Positions 16,217 through 25,752 of a DNA stretch of 64,000 nt are shown here, in pieces. The notes under the pieces were generated by a model, which ran no database searches, was not told where the DNA came from, and saw only the letters and a program-made list of their open reading frames with translations. The DNA is from Streptomyces marianii (GTDB lineage Bacteria; Actinomycetota; Actinomycetes; Streptomycetales; Streptomycetaceae). The stretch is from positions 6,313,001 to 6,377,000 of the forward strand of contig NZ_VAWE01000001.1 in assembly GCF_005795905.1 (NCBI RefSeq). The letters run 5' to 3'. How positions within the stretch are numbered: position 1 is the stretch's first letter; each line of letters begins with the position of its first letter. The position numbers were made by a program, and so were the translations under genes.

Positions 16217-17677
16217 TCAGGTACGGGCCGGGAGTTCGGTGGCGCGCTTCCAGGCGGCGGTGAACGCGCCGGCCCAGGGCCAGGTGCGGTCAAGGTGGAG
16301 GGTGCGGCGGCGGGCGTGGGAGGTGAGGCGGGCGGGCAGGTGGTAGAGCTTCCTGCGGATCGTCTCCGGTTCGGCGGCGGCGAGTTCGGGCTCGTCGTGC
16401 AGGAGGAGGAGCCGGGTCCAGGCGTCGAGGTCGGCGGCGAGCGTGGCGGCCAGCACCCAGGCGGCGTTGAACTGCCAGGATTTCGAGGGCAGCAGCCCGA
16501 GGCCGACCCGCTTGATCGCTTTGACGCGGTCCTCGACCTCGGCGTGATCGCGGTACAGGGCGTCGACGAACCAGACCTGGCCGGAGCCGGGTACCCCGGA
16601 AAGTCCCTGGTGGGAGGGGATGTTCGTGGCGACGATCTGGTAGCGCCAGCCGGTGCGTTTCTCGAAGGCGGTCAGCTTCTTCGCATCCCGGCGCGAGGGC
16701 TTGACCCGGCGCACGATCAACCGCATCCCCTCGGGCCAGCCGGTCAGGTCACGGACCCCGGTCAGCTCAGCGACCTGGTAGGACAGCCATTCGCCGTCGG
16801 GGCCCTTGATCTCGTGCAGTTGGCCGTCTTGCCGCAGCGCCGCCGTCCACACCTTCTCCGGCAGCCGGGCGATGGCCTTCTCGTCGGCGTCGTTGATGGC
16901 CCAGCCGGTCACCCAGCGCACCCGGCGCCGGCTGGTGGTCAGGCTCTGGAGGTGGCCGAGGACGTCGTGGCTGAAGGCCGCGCCGTCGATCCGTATCAGC
17001 AGCTTCGACCACAGCGGCAGCGGGAGCTGCCGAAACGCCGAGGCCAGGACACTCTTGTGGTCGTCGACATCGTTCGGCGGCGCGTTGCCGGGTCGCAGCA
17101 GCATGGCGACACACTCGCGGGTGTTGGCCACCCACGCTCCCAGCGGCATGTGGCCGAAGCTGCCCTTGAAGGTGCCGGCCGCACCCTCCTTCTTGCTGCT
17201 ACAGGTCACGATGGTGGCGTCGAGGTCGAGGACGTACCAGCCGGTGAGTTCTCTGCCGCACACCGCGATCCAAGGGAAGCCGCCGGGGCGCAGGGCGAGC
17301 AGGGTCCACACCATGCGCCGGACCACGGCGCGCACGCGCTCGATCCGCGCCGCCACCGGACCGTCGATCGCCTCCAGAGTGCGGCGCAGGGTGCTGTCCG
17401 AGACCGGCCGCGGGAACAGGCTCTTCCAGTGGTGCTGCAGTTGCTCGGCTTCCAGGATGTTCGTCGCGCCGAGCACGATCGCGCAGGCCAGCTGGACCAG
17501 CGCCATGCCCCGGTCACGCCAGCCAGGCCCAGTGCCCTTCGGCAGCGCCGCGCTGAGCACGGTGGCCAGGCCGACGCGGTCGGCGACCTTCCGCAGCAGC
17601 ACCACGCCCGCGTGGCCGGTCAGGTTCTTGCCATCGGCCCGCACGGCAAGCCGGTGATCCCATTCGGTAGCCTGCAC
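16217..17677 (-). CDS. IS1380-family transposase, apparently intact
   Basis: 486 residues without interruption from a GTG. It has the DDE layout of IS1380 transposases: LDLDATIVT (first Asp), IRIDGAAFSHDVL (second Asp) and a downstream AEVEDRVKAIKR region with the catalytic Glu, plus the conserved ADGKNLTGHAG start and YQIVATNI strand. The length is normal. I searched 16046-16216 and 17678-17990 for terminal inverted repeats and could not define them with confidence, so the element's limits are unknown. It is probably capable of transposition. Confidence 0.9.
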   Translation of the reverse strand: MQATEWDHRLAVRADGKNLTGHAGVVLLRKVADRVGLATVLSAALPKGTGPGWRDRGMALVQLACAIVLGATNILEAEQLQHHWKSLFPRPVSDSTLRRTLEAIDGPVAARIERVRAVVRRMVWTLLALRPGGFPWIAVCGRELTGWYVLDLDATIVTCSSKKEGAAGTFKGSFGHMPLGAWVANTRECVAMLLRPGNAPPNDVDDHKSVLASAFRQLPLPLWSKLLIRIDGAAFSHDVLGHLQSLTTSRRRVRWVTGWAINDADEKAIARLPEKVWTAALRQDGQLHEIKGPDGEWLSYQVAELTGVRDLTGWPEGMRLIVRRVKPSRRDAKKLTAFEKRTGWRYQIVATNIPSHQGLSGVPGSGQVWFVDALYRDHAEVEDRVKAIKRVGLGLLPSKSWQFNAAWVLAATLAADLDAWTRLLLLHDEPELAAAEPETIRRKLYHLPARLTSHARRRTLHLDRTWPWAGAFTAAWKRATELPART

Positions 17678-18117
17678 CTGTTGGGTGTCTCTTCTCTGCG
17701 ACGGTTTTGATCTAGGAAGTCCAGATCATCGCAGGTGGGAGGCACCCTTCTTCTGTCGGGGCATCAAGTCACGGCCGTAGCTGAATACATGAGGTTGAGC
17801 GAAAACACGTCGGATGTGGGTGTGATGGCGGTCATGTCCAGGGGACGCGGCGTGACGGCCGCTCGGTTGCCGAGCCGCGCGCACGTCAGTCCGCTTTTAT
17901 CAAGAGCCTGGACGAGCCAGCGAGGGCCGCTACCCCGACTATGCGGTAGCGGCCCTCGCAGCGTTTCTGACATCAAGTCAGAGAATTGGCCGGGCGGTGC
18001 ACACTCGGTGCACAAGGGGGTGGAAAGCAAGCGGTGACAGTGAGAACTACTGAGAAGAGTCTTCGCAGGTCACAGCCAGTTTCCAGGGCCTCAGCCCAGG
18101 TCGCCCGACCATGCCTC
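17678..18117. other. flank of IS1380-type element and glnA downstream region
   Basis: It contains the untranslated leader of the transposase, two copies of CATCAAGTCA (17763 and 17971) and the hairpin at 17920-17959. No gene is seen. Confidence 0.4.
17920..17959. terminator. strong hairpin downstream of glnA
   Basis: A 15-bp perfect stem (17920-17934 with 17945-17959) and a 10-base loop lie about 160 bases beyond the glnA stop. Confidence 0.65.
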
Positions 18118-19527
18118 TTAGATGTCGAAGTAAAGCTCGAACTCGTGCGGGTGCGGACGCAGCTGGATCGGGGCGATCTCGTTCGTGCGCTTGTAGTCGA
18201 TCCAGGTCTCGATCAGGTCGGCCGTGAAGACGCCGCCGGCCTGGAGGTACTCGTTGTCCGCCTCGAGGGCGTCGAGGACCGCCGGGAGGGAGGTCGGGAC
18301 CTGCGGGACGCCCGCGTGCTCCTCGGGGGCGAGCTCGTAGAGGTCCTTGTCGATCGGCTCGGCCGGCTCGATCTTGTTCTTGACGCCGTCGAGGCCCGCG
18401 AGCAGCAGCGCCGAGAAGGCCAGGTACGGGTTCGAGGACGGGTCCGGCGCGCGGAACTCGACGCGCTTGGCCTTCGGGTTGGAACCCGTGATCGGGATAC
18501 GCATCGCGGCCGAGCGGTTGCGCTGCGAGTACACCAGGTTCACCGGCGCCTCGAAGCCCGGCACCAGGCGGTGGTACGAGTTGACCGTGGGGTTGGTGAA
18601 GGCCAGCAGCGACGGGGCGTGCTTCAGGATGCCGCCGATGTAGTAGCGGGCGGTGTCCGAGAGGCCCGCGTAGCCCTGCTCGTCGTAGAAGAGCGGGGAG
18701 CCGCCCTGCCACAGCGACTGGTGGACGTGCATGCCGGAGCCGTTGTCACCGAAGATCGGCTTGGGCATGAAGGTCGCGGTCTTGCCGTTGCGCCAGGCGA
18801 CGTTCTTCACGATGTACTTGAAGAGCATCAGGTCGTCGGCCGCGGCGAGCAGCGTGTTGAACTTGTAGTTGATCTCGGCCTGGCCGGCCGTGCCGACCTC
18901 GTGGTGCTGGCGCTCGACCTGCAGGCCGGCGTTCTCCAGTTCCAGCGAGATCTCGGCGCGCAGGTCGGCGAAGTGGTCGACCGGCGGGGCCGGGAAGTAG
19001 CCGCCCTTGTAGCGGACCTTGTAGCCGCGGTTGTCCTCGATCGCGCCGGTGTTCCAGGCGCCGGCCTCGGAGTCGATGTGGTAGAAGCCCTCGTTCGCCG
19101 AGGTGGCGAAGCGCACCGAGTCGAAGACGTAGAACTCGGCCTCGGGGCCGAAGTACGCGGTGTCCGCGATGCCGGTGGAGGCGAGGTAGGCCTCGGCCTT
19201 CTTGGCGATGTTCCGCGGGTCGCGGCTGTACTGCTCGCCCGTGATCGGGTCGTGGATGAAGAAGTTGATGTTGAGGGTCTTGTCGCGGCGGAACGGGTCC
19301 AGACGCGCCGTGGAGAGGTCCGCGCGCAGCGCCATGTCGGACTCGTGGATGGCCTGGAAGCCGCGGATCGACGAGCCGTCGAAGGCGAGCTCCTCGGACG
19401 GGTCGAACGCCGTGGCCGGAATCGTGAAGTGCTGCATCACGCCGGGAAGGTCGCAGAACCGGACGTCGATCATCTTCACGTCGTTGTCCGCGATGTACTT
19501 CTTGGCGTCGTCGGCGTTCTGGAACAT
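18118..19527 (-). CDS. glnA: glutamine synthetase type I
   Basis: 469 residues, the GSI-beta length. The start is set by AGGAGGAG six to eight bases before the ATG; the frame stays open far upstream but is not coding there. Recognisable motifs are [44 protein letters not shown] and the adenylylation site Tyr in [11 protein letters not shown], so activity should be controlled by GlnE. It makes glutamine from glutamate and ammonia and is the main assimilating enzyme in Streptomyces. A classical GlnR box lies 100-140 bases upstream. It is monocistronic. Confidence 0.98.
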   Translation of the reverse strand: MFQNADDAKKYIADNDVKMIDVRFCDLPGVMQHFTIPATAFDPSEELAFDGSSIRGFQAIHESDMALRADLSTARLDPFRRDKTLNINFFIHDPITGEQYSRDPRNIAKKAEAYLASTGIADTAYFGPEAEFYVFDSVRFATSANEGFYHIDSEAGAWNTGAIEDNRGYKVRYKGGYFPAPPVDHFADLRAEISLELENAGLQVERQHHEVGTAGQAEINYKFNTLLAAADDLMLFKYIVKNVAWRNGKTATFMPKPIFGDNGSGMHVHQSLWQGGSPLFYDEQGYAGLSDTARYYIGGILKHAPSLLAFTNPTVNSYHRLVPGFEAPVNLVYSQRNRSAAMRIPITGSNPKAKRVEFRAPDPSSNPYLAFSALLLAGLDGVKNKIEPAEPIDKDLYELAPEEHAGVPQVPTSLPAVLDALEADNEYLQAGGVFTADLIETWIDYKRTNEIAPIQLRPHPHEFELYFDI

Positions 19528-19625
19528 CCAACTCCTCCTACTCCCGTCCCGGGGAGGGGCGGGGTTGTGACTCGGTCGTGCGGCCAGTGCGGTGGCACAC
19601 GCAGGACACGACCCTAGGCAGCCGG

Positions 19626-19665
19626 GATTTCTCCAGCATGACTCATTTGTTTCGCGGAAGTTAAC
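19626..19665 (-). promoter_or_regulatory. GlnR box of glnA (a1-b1-a2-b2)
   Basis: On the minus strand the order is GTTAAC, GAAAC, GTCATG, GAAATC, with the 11-base spacing of the published GlnR consensus gTnAc-n6-GaAAc, twice. It is nearly identical to what is known for glnA in Streptomyces. Confidence 0.92.
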
Positions 19666-19827
19666 CGGGCAGCCGGAGCCCTGAGCCGCGACACGCTTCG
19701 CGGACCCCTCGGGCTGCCCTCGCCCGGCCCCGTCCGGGCCGGGGGCCGAGGCCCGGGAACGGGCTGCCCCGGGGCTTCCGGGCACCCGGGAGGCGGTGAT
19801 CGAAAGCGTGCACAGTACCGTGGACGG

Positions 19828-20295
19828 GTGGACAACAGGCAAGCAATCGGATCGTGGCTCTCCGGGCCCCGCGCGGCGGCCGAGGACATGGGCGCCGACT
19901 TCGGCCACCGGGGCGAACGGCTCGGGCTGCCGGCGGAGGGACCGGGTTCGGTCGCCCCGCTCGGGCGGCGCTTCGGCGCGCTGTTCATCGACTGGGGCCT
20001 GTGCGTGCTCATCGCATACGGCCTCGTCACCGGCCGCGACTGGTCCGCGACGGGCAACCCCGCACTGGTGGTCTTTCTCGTGCTCACCGTGCTGACGGTG
20101 GGTACCGTCGGCAGCACTCCCGGCAAGCGCCTTCTCGGGCTGCGGGTCGTCGGCGAGAACGGCGGACGGCTCGGCGTCGGCAGGGTCCTGGTCCGCAGCG
20201 TGCTGCTCTGCCTGGCCGTCCCGGCGCTCATCTGGGACCGCGACGGTCGCGGCCTCCACGACCGGCTCGCCCGCGCGGTCCAGGTACGCGTCTGA
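19828..20295 (+). CDS. RDD-family membrane protein
   Basis: 155 residues from a GTG. After a soluble N-terminus the sequence shows [13 protein letters not shown] (the Arg and Asp of the RDD motif), a second membrane segment (about 82-98), [12 protein letters not shown] and a terminal segment ending in [13 protein letters not shown] with the last conserved Asp. This gives three membrane helices, normal for the family. Function unknown; members are suspected transporters or ion exchangers. Divergent from glnA, as in other Streptomyces as far as I recall. Confidence 0.88.
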   Translation: MDNRQAIGSWLSGPRAAAEDMGADFGHRGERLGLPAEGPGSVAPLGRRFGALFIDWGLCVLIAYGLVTGRDWSATGNPALVVFLVLTVLTVGTVGSTPGKRLLGLRVVGENGGRLGVGRVLVRSVLLCLAVPALIWDRDGRGLHDRLARAVQVRV

Positions 20296-20670
20296 CGCGT
20301 GTCCCGGGCGCGGTCCGGATACGCGTCTGACGCGCCTCCCCGGCGGGAGCCCGGGGCGCCGGGAAGCGGCTGCGCGTACGCCCCGCCGACAGCCCCGGGT
20401 GCCGGGAAGCGGTTGCGCGTACGCCCCGCCGCGAGCGGTGAGCTCGTAGACCCGCAGCCCGGCAGCCCGTAGCCGGCAAGACCGCATGACCGCTCGCTCC
20501 CGGCGCCGTGCTGCCCGCGTACCCCGCCCCGCGCGCGTCGTCCCGCCCCGCGTACCCCGCCCCGCGCGCGTCGTCCCGTGCCGGTGCCCGTCCGCGCACC
20601 CCGCGCGAACCCGGCCGTAGGCGCGCACCGCGCGCGCTCCTACGGCCACCCGTGCCCGTCCCACCGCATG
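20296..20670. repeat. intergenic region with two sets of direct repeats
   Basis: A 31-bp segment at 20358-20388 recurs at 20401-20431 with one mismatch, and a 29-bp segment at 20517-20545 recurs at 20549-20577. No gene is seen. Confidence 0.75.
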
Positions 20671-20709
20671 CGAAGAGGGCGCCCCGATCGGACCGGGGCG
20701 CCCTCTTCG
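20671..20709 (-). terminator. terminator of the DUF4191 gene
   Basis: A perfect 15-bp stem (20671-20685 with 20695-20709) with a 9-base loop lies about 50 bases beyond the stop. Confidence 0.8.
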
Positions 20710-20762
20710 TCCGTGTCGAGCGGTCGTGCCCGTCCGCCGGCGAGGCCGGGGACGGGACGGCG

Positions 20763-21461
20763 TCAGCGCATCTTTCCGCCTCGTGGCATCCGCATGCCCT
20801 TCGGCATCGGGCCCTTGGGCAAGGGCATGTTGCTCATCAGGTCGCCCATCGCGCGCAGACGGTCGTTCGTCTGCGTCACCTGCGGACCGGTCAGCACACG
20901 GGGGAGCTTCGTCATCGTGGTGCGCAGCTTCTTGAGCGGCACCTGGCCCTCTTCGTTGCCGACGATGATGTCGTGCACCGGGGCGTCCACCGCGACCCGG
21001 GCCATCCGCTTCTTCTCGGCCGCCAGCAGGGTCTTGACCCGGTTCGGATTGCCCTCGGCCACCAGCACGATGCCGGCGCGGCCGACGGCCCGGTGGACGA
21101 CGTCCTGGTTGCGGTTCATCGCGACCGCAGGGGTCGTGGTCCAGCCTCGGCCCACGTTCTGCAGTACGGCGGCCGCCGCTCCCGGCTGTCCTTCCATCTG
21201 CCCGAAGGCGGCACGCTCGGCGCGGCGCCCGAAGACGATCGCCATCGCGAGGAAGGCCAGCAGGAAGCCCAGGATGCCCAGATAGATCGGGTGGTCGATC
21301 AGGAAACCGATCGCGAGGAAGACACCGAAGGTGACGATTCCCACACCCGCGACGACAAGACCGACCTTGGAGTCGACCCGCCGGGTCATCTTGTAGGTAA
21401 GGGCGATCTGCTTCAGTCGCCCGGGGTTCGCAGAGTTCTCTGCCTGATCCTTCCTCGCCAT
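20763..21461 (-). CDS. DUF4191 membrane protein
   Basis: 232 residues. The start ATG gives [16 protein letters not shown], the usual N-terminus of the family; the frame extends upstream without coding character. Two adjacent membrane helices (about 35-75) are followed by a cytoplasmic part with [11 protein letters not shown] and [18 protein letters not shown], and a Met/Pro/Lys-rich tail. Function unknown; always found beside lipA in actinomycetes as far as I recall. It lies 19 bases after the small gene at 21481-21684 and is probably co-transcribed with it and perhaps with lipA. Confidence 0.88.
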   Translation of the reverse strand: MARKDQAENSANPGRLKQIALTYKMTRRVDSKVGLVVAGVGIVTFGVFLAIGFLIDHPIYLGILGFLLAFLAMAIVFGRRAERAAFGQMEGQPGAAAAVLQNVGRGWTTTPAVAMNRNQDVVHRAVGRAGIVLVAEGNPNRVKTLLAAEKKRMARVAVDAPVHDIIVGNEEGQVPLKKLRTTMTKLPRVLTGPQVTQTNDRLRAMGDLMSNMPLPKGPMPKGMRMPRGGKMR

Positions 21462-21480
21462 GTCCTGAAGTTTACGTGCC

Positions 21481-21684
21481 TCAGGAAGAGCGAGTCGCCA
21501 CGGCCTCCAGGACGTGCTGCGCCTCGACCCGGTCCCTGGCACGGCGCCGGTCCTCGAGGACCGCGGTCCAGGCGTTGCGGCGGGCGGTGCGCTGGCCGCC
21601 GCCCAGCAGTACGGACTCGACGGCGAGCAGGGTCTGGGTGAGCGTCGGGAAGGCGTTGGCGCGTACGGAGGTCGCGGCCTGCAT
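21481..21684 (-). CDS. small conserved-looking protein
   Basis: 67 residues from ATG with a GAGGGAG element upstream. The composition (a helical ATSVRANAFPTLTQTLLAVES followed by Arg-rich helix and EAQHVLEAVATRSS) suggests a small helical cytoplasmic protein. I do not recognise a family. Its tight 19-base spacing to the DUF4191 gene and its good ribosome site support it as real. Confidence 0.6.
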   Translation of the reverse strand: MQAATSVRANAFPTLTQTLLAVESVLLGGGQRTARRNAWTAVLEDRRRARDRVEAQHVLEAVATRSS

Positions 21685-21917
21685 GGCGGAGGTCTCCCTC
21701 GGAAGCGGGTGGTGAGCGGTGGGAGCGTGCGTGCTGTGCGTGAAGACAGCGTCACTGATTGGTGTTACCAGGGCGTGACTCGCCGGTCAAACGCTGATGA
21801 AACCTTTCCGCGCACTACCGGAAGCATGGCGCGGCCCGCACGGGCCCCCGACCTGCGGGGAGCGTACGGGCCGCGACGAACCGGCCATTACCGACCGGTA
21901 ATTTCTTGTGCGTGAAT

Positions 21918-22910
21918 TCACACGGCCGGGGCGGTGGCCGTGCTCTCCCCGCTCCGCCGTGCGGCTGCCGACCGCCGCTGGTCCACGGCCTGCTGGTAGA
22001 GGCGTCCGGCCCGGTACGAGGACCGCACCAGCGGGCCCGACATCACACCGGAGAAGCCGATCCCGTCGGCCTCCTCCTTCAGCTCCACGAACTCCTGCGG
22101 CTTCACCCAGCGCTCGACGGGGTGGTGCCGTACCGACGGCCGCAGGTACTGGGTGATGGTGATCAGCTCGCAGCCCGCGTCGTGGAGGTGCTGCAAGGCC
22201 TCGCTGACCTCCTCGCGGGTCTCACCCATGCCGAGGATCAGGTTCGACTTGGTGACCAGGCCGGCCGCACGGGCCTCCGTGATCACCTTGAGGGAGCGCT
22301 CGTACCGGAAGCCGGGGCGGATGCGCTTGAAGATGCGCGGCACCGTCTCGACGTTGTGCGCCAGCACCTCGGGGCGGGAGGAGAAGACCTCGGCCAGCTG
22401 GTCCGGCTCCGCGTTGAAGTCGGGGATCAGCAGCTCGACCTTGGTGCGGCCGGCCTCGCGGTCCGCCGTCTGCGCGTGGATCTGGCGCACGGTCTCCGCG
22501 TACAGCCAGGCGCCGCCGTCCTCCAGGTCGTCGCGGGCGACGCCGGTGATCGTGGCGTAGTTCAGGTCCATCGTGACGACGGACTCGCCGACGCGGCGCG
22601 GTTCGTCGCGGTCGAGCGCCTGCGGCTTGCCCGTGTCGATCTGGCAGAAGTCGCAGCGCCGGGTGCACTGGTCACCGCCGATGAGGAAGGTGGCCTCGCG
22701 GTCCTCCCAGCACTCGAAGATGTTGGGGCAGCCGGCTTCCTGGCAGACCGTGTGCAGGCCCTCGCTCTTGACGAGCTTCTGCAGCTGGTTGTACTCGGGA
22801 CCCATTTTCGCCCGGGTCTTGATCCACTCGGGCTTGCGCTCGATGGGGGTCTGGCTGTTCCGGACCTCCAGGCGCAGCATCTTGCGTCCGTCGGGTGCTA
22901 CAGCGGACAC
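21918..22910 (-). CDS. lipA: lipoyl synthase
   Basis: This radical-SAM enzyme inserts two sulfurs into octanoyl groups on lipoyl domains. It has the CTRRCDFC motif (CxxxCxxC) for the SAM cluster, the N-terminal auxiliary-cluster motif [12 protein letters not shown] (C-x4-C-x5-C) and the C-terminal RSSY serine ligand. The GTG at 22910, with AGGGAG seven bases upstream, gives [15 protein letters not shown], 330 residues, the usual length; the frame is open further upstream. It follows lipB by 102 bases and serves the E2 protein encoded at 36.8 kb. Confidence 0.97.
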   Translation of the reverse strand: MSAVAPDGRKMLRLEVRNSQTPIERKPEWIKTRAKMGPEYNQLQKLVKSEGLHTVCQEAGCPNIFECWEDREATFLIGGDQCTRRCDFCQIDTGKPQALDRDEPRRVGESVVTMDLNYATITGVARDDLEDGGAWLYAETVRQIHAQTADREAGRTKVELLIPDFNAEPDQLAEVFSSRPEVLAHNVETVPRIFKRIRPGFRYERSLKVITEARAAGLVTKSNLILGMGETREEVSEALQHLHDAGCELITITQYLRPSVRHHPVERWVKPQEFVELKEEADGIGFSGVMSGPLVRSSYRAGRLYQQAVDQRRSAAARRSGESTATAPAV

Positions 22911-23012
22911 GACCGGCTCCCTACACTTCGATTCCTCGGCGGACACCAGGGTACGCCCGTTGATTGTGATGCCCTCACCCGTGGCCAACCTCTGGCCAGG
23001 GGTGGGCATTCC

Positions 23013-23861
23013 TCAGGCCGCCGGGGCGGGCTCCGTAGCCGGGCCCGCGGGCTCCGTCACGTCCGCCGGGCCGGTCCCGCGCTCCACGGCCCGGGGCCGC
23101 AGATCGGCGTTCTCCAGCACCTCGCGGAGGTGCTTCTCGACGACCGGCAGCACCTCGGCGATCGTCACGTCACGGCCCAGTTCGTTGGCGAGCGAGGCCA
23201 CCCCCGCGTCCCGGATGCCGCAGGGCACGATCCGGTCGAACCACGTGTTGTCCGGATTCACGTTCAGCGCGAAGCCGTGCATCGTCACGCCCTTGGCGAC
23301 GCGGATGCCGATGGCGGCGAGCTTGCGGTCCTCACGGCGCTGACCGGCGTTGGACGGGGCGTACTCCGGGCCGCTGAGGCGGGGGTCGAACTCCTCGTCG
23401 TGCAGCCGCGGGTCGAGGTCCAGCGAGAGTCCTCCCAGCGGGCGCTGCTCGACCGGGTCGCCCAGGGCCCAGACGCCGCTGCGGCCCTCGATCCGGGTGG
23501 TCTCCACGCCGAAGTCCGCGCAGGTCCGGATCAGCGCCTCCTCCAGGCGCCGCACATGGGCGACCACGTCCACGGGCCGGGGAAGCTGCATGATCGGATA
23601 ACCGACCAGCTGGCCGGGGCCGTGCCAGGTGATCTTGCCGCCGCGGTCGACGTCGACGACCGGGGTGCCGTCCAGCGGCCGCTCGCTGTCCTCCGTACGC
23701 CGTCCGGCCGTGTAGACGGGCGGGTGCTCCAGCAGTAGACAGGTGTCCGGGATCTCGCCGGCGAACCGGGCCGCGTGCACACGGCGCTGCTCGTCCCAGG
23801 CCGCCTGGTACTCGACGGCGTCGTCGCCGAAGCCCAGATGGACAAATCGCAGCTCGCTCAC
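23013..23861 (-). CDS. lipB: lipoyl(octanoyl) transferase
   Basis: This enzyme moves the octanoyl group from acyl carrier protein to lipoyl domains. The motifs [31 protein letters not shown], and the catalytic Lys/Cys regions ([17 protein letters not shown]) are present. 282 residues; about 30 extra residues lie between the RSGVWAL strand and the RKLAAIG strand, and the last 30 residues form an Ala/Pro-rich tail, both commonly seen in Streptomyces. First gene of lipB-lipA. Confidence 0.96.
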   Translation of the reverse strand: MSELRFVHLGFGDDAVEYQAAWDEQRRVHAARFAGEIPDTCLLLEHPPVYTAGRRTEDSERPLDGTPVVDVDRGGKITWHGPGQLVGYPIMQLPRPVDVVAHVRRLEEALIRTCADFGVETTRIEGRSGVWALGDPVEQRPLGGLSLDLDPRLHDEEFDPRLSGPEYAPSNAGQRREDRKLAAIGIRVAKGVTMHGFALNVNPDNTWFDRIVPCGIRDAGVASLANELGRDVTIAEVLPVVEKHLREVLENADLRPRAVERGTGPADVTEPAGPATEPAPAA

Positions 23862-24103
23862 CGTTGTGCCTCCCTCAAGCGTTCACGGTGCACTCATCAG
23901 GCTCCGGCCACTGTACGACTCGTGCCGCACCCGTCAGCGCTGCCCTCAATCCTCACACGATCGGATGAATGCGCGACGAAGGCGGCGGTTGCGCCGGTAT
24001 GGGCCGCTAAATTCGCGCCGTTCCTCCCCCAGAGCTGAGCCCGGGGGAACCCCAGGCTGCGAGGGCCGCACCCGGGCCCGGAAGGCAGGAGACCGCACAG
24101 CTG

Positions 24104-25555
24104 ATGACGGACCGACCCCCGCAGCGCACCCCGAACCGCCAGCTCGCCGCCCTCATCGCCGAAGCCGGCTTCTCCAACGCGGGGCTGGCCCGCCGGGTGG
24201 ACCAGCTCGGCCTGGAGCACGGCCTCGACCTGCGGTACGACAAGACGTCCGTGACGCGCTGGCTGCGCGGGCAGCAGCCGCGCGGCACCACACCGGCACT
24301 GATCGCCGAGGTGTTCACCCGGCGGCTCGGGCGGCGGCTGTCGGCCCAGGACCTGGGCCTGGACGCGTGTGCGCCGGTCTACGCGGGGCTGGAGTTCGCC
24401 GCCACCCCCGAGGAGGCCGTGGACATCGTCAGCGGACTCTGGCGCAAGGACTCGGGCAGCCACGCCGAACTGCGCAAGATCGCGTTCACTCCGGCCGGGC
24501 TCGTCGTCCCGAGCCGCGACTGGTTGATCGGCCGCGCCGACGAGCGGGTGGCCCGCGGGGAGCCCGTGCCGAGCGGAGCGCAGGCCAGGGTGCCGGGGCA
24601 GGGCGGCCGCGCGTCGGTGCCGCGGCAGCGCGGCACCGACCGCGGCCCGGGCCAGCGGGTCGGGCCCGGCGACATCGCGGCCCTGCGGTCGGTCGGCGAG
24701 CTCTTCCGGACCCTCGACCACGCCTACGGCGGCGGTCACGCCCGTCAGGCGCTCGTCCGCTACCTGGAGCACGAGGCCGAGCCGATGCTGCGCGGGGCGT
24801 ACGGGGAGAGCACCGGACGCCGGCTGTTCGGGGCGGTCGCGGACCTCACCCGGCTGGCGGGCTGGACGTCGTTCGACATCGCCGCCCACGGCCTCGCCCA
24901 GCGGTACTTCGTCCAGGCGCTGCGGCTGGCCCAAGCCGCGGGCGACCGTGCCTACGGGGCGTACGTGCTGGTCACCATGGCCCGGCAGGCCGTCTACCTA
25001 GGGCACGGACGAGAGGCCGTCCAGCTCACCCGGGTCGCCCAGCAGGGCGTCGGCTCCGCCGCCTCGCCGGCCGTCCAGGCCCTGCTGCACGCGGTCGAGG
25101 CCCGCGGGCACGGCGTGCTCGGGGAGGTGCGCTCCTGCACGGCCTCGCTCGTCCGGGCCGAGCGCGCCCTGGACACCGCCCGGCCCGGGGACGACGTGCC
25201 GCACTGGGCACGGTTCTTCGACGAGGCGCAGCTGGCCGACGAGTTCGGGCACTGCCACCGGGATCTGCAGCAGTACCGAGCGGCCGTGCAGCACGCCGAG
25301 CGCTCCCTCCAGCTGTGCGCCCCGGGTTTCGCGCGCAGCCGCCTCTTCTGCCGAGTCGTCCTCGCCACCTCCCGGCTCGGCCTGGGGGAGCTGGACCAGG
25401 CGTGCGCTCTCGGTGCGGAGGCGGCGCAGCAGGCCTCGGAGATGCGGTCGGCCAGGGCCATCGAGTACGTGCGCGACTTCGAGCGACGGCTGGAGCCCTA
25501 CCGCGACGCGGCCGCGGTCCGCACCTACCGGGACCGTGTCGCGGCGATGGGCTGA
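24104..25555 (+). CDS. NsdA-like helix-turn-helix/TPR regulator
   Basis: 483 residues. The N-terminus (about 8-60: RQLAALIAEAGFSNAGLARRV, then DKTSVTRWLRGQQPRGTTP) is a divergent helix-turn-helix. An Arg/Gly-rich low-complexity insert follows (about 155-190). The C-terminal half is made of TPR-like helices (LAQRYFVQALRLAQAAGD, LLHAVEARGHG, QYRAAVQHAERSLQLCAP). This layout is that of the NsdA/NsdB regulators that restrain sporulation and antibiotic production in Streptomyces. Target genes cannot be read from the sequence. Divergent from lipB, a conserved neighbour as I recall. Confidence 0.8.
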   Translation: MTDRPPQRTPNRQLAALIAEAGFSNAGLARRVDQLGLEHGLDLRYDKTSVTRWLRGQQPRGTTPALIAEVFTRRLGRRLSAQDLGLDACAPVYAGLEFAATPEEAVDIVSGLWRKDSGSHAELRKIAFTPAGLVVPSRDWLIGRADERVARGEPVPSGAQARVPGQGGRASVPRQRGTDRGPGQRVGPGDIAALRSVGELFRTLDHAYGGGHARQALVRYLEHEAEPMLRGAYGESTGRRLFGAVADLTRLAGWTSFDIAAHGLAQRYFVQALRLAQAAGDRAYGAYVLVTMARQAVYLGHGREAVQLTRVAQQGVGSAASPAVQALLHAVEARGHGVLGEVRSCTASLVRAERALDTARPGDDVPHWARFFDEAQLADEFGHCHRDLQQYRAAVQHAERSLQLCAPGFARSRLFCRVVLATSRLGLGELDQACALGAEAAQQASEMRSARAIEYVRDFERRLEPYRDAAAVRTYRDRVAAMG

Positions 25556-25752
25556 TCCGCCGATCGCCGGGCCCCGTGGCGGTATCGGGCGGGACGCGCC
25601 CGCGGGTGCGACGGGCGTGGGCTCCGCCGTGTCCGCGAACGCGGGTCACGGCTCTGACCACGCGTCCGGAGCCTCGGTGCCCCCGGTCCCGTCGGCCCGG
25701 CCCGGGCTGCGGCCCCGGAGCCGGACGGTCCCGTTCCCGGCGGCCCCGATGG

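Noticed and set aside
16046..17990. Precise ends of the IS1380-type element
   Set aside because: Candidate pairs such as CCTCGA near 16047 against CCCCGA near 17757 (complement) match too weakly, and the flanks show no target duplication.
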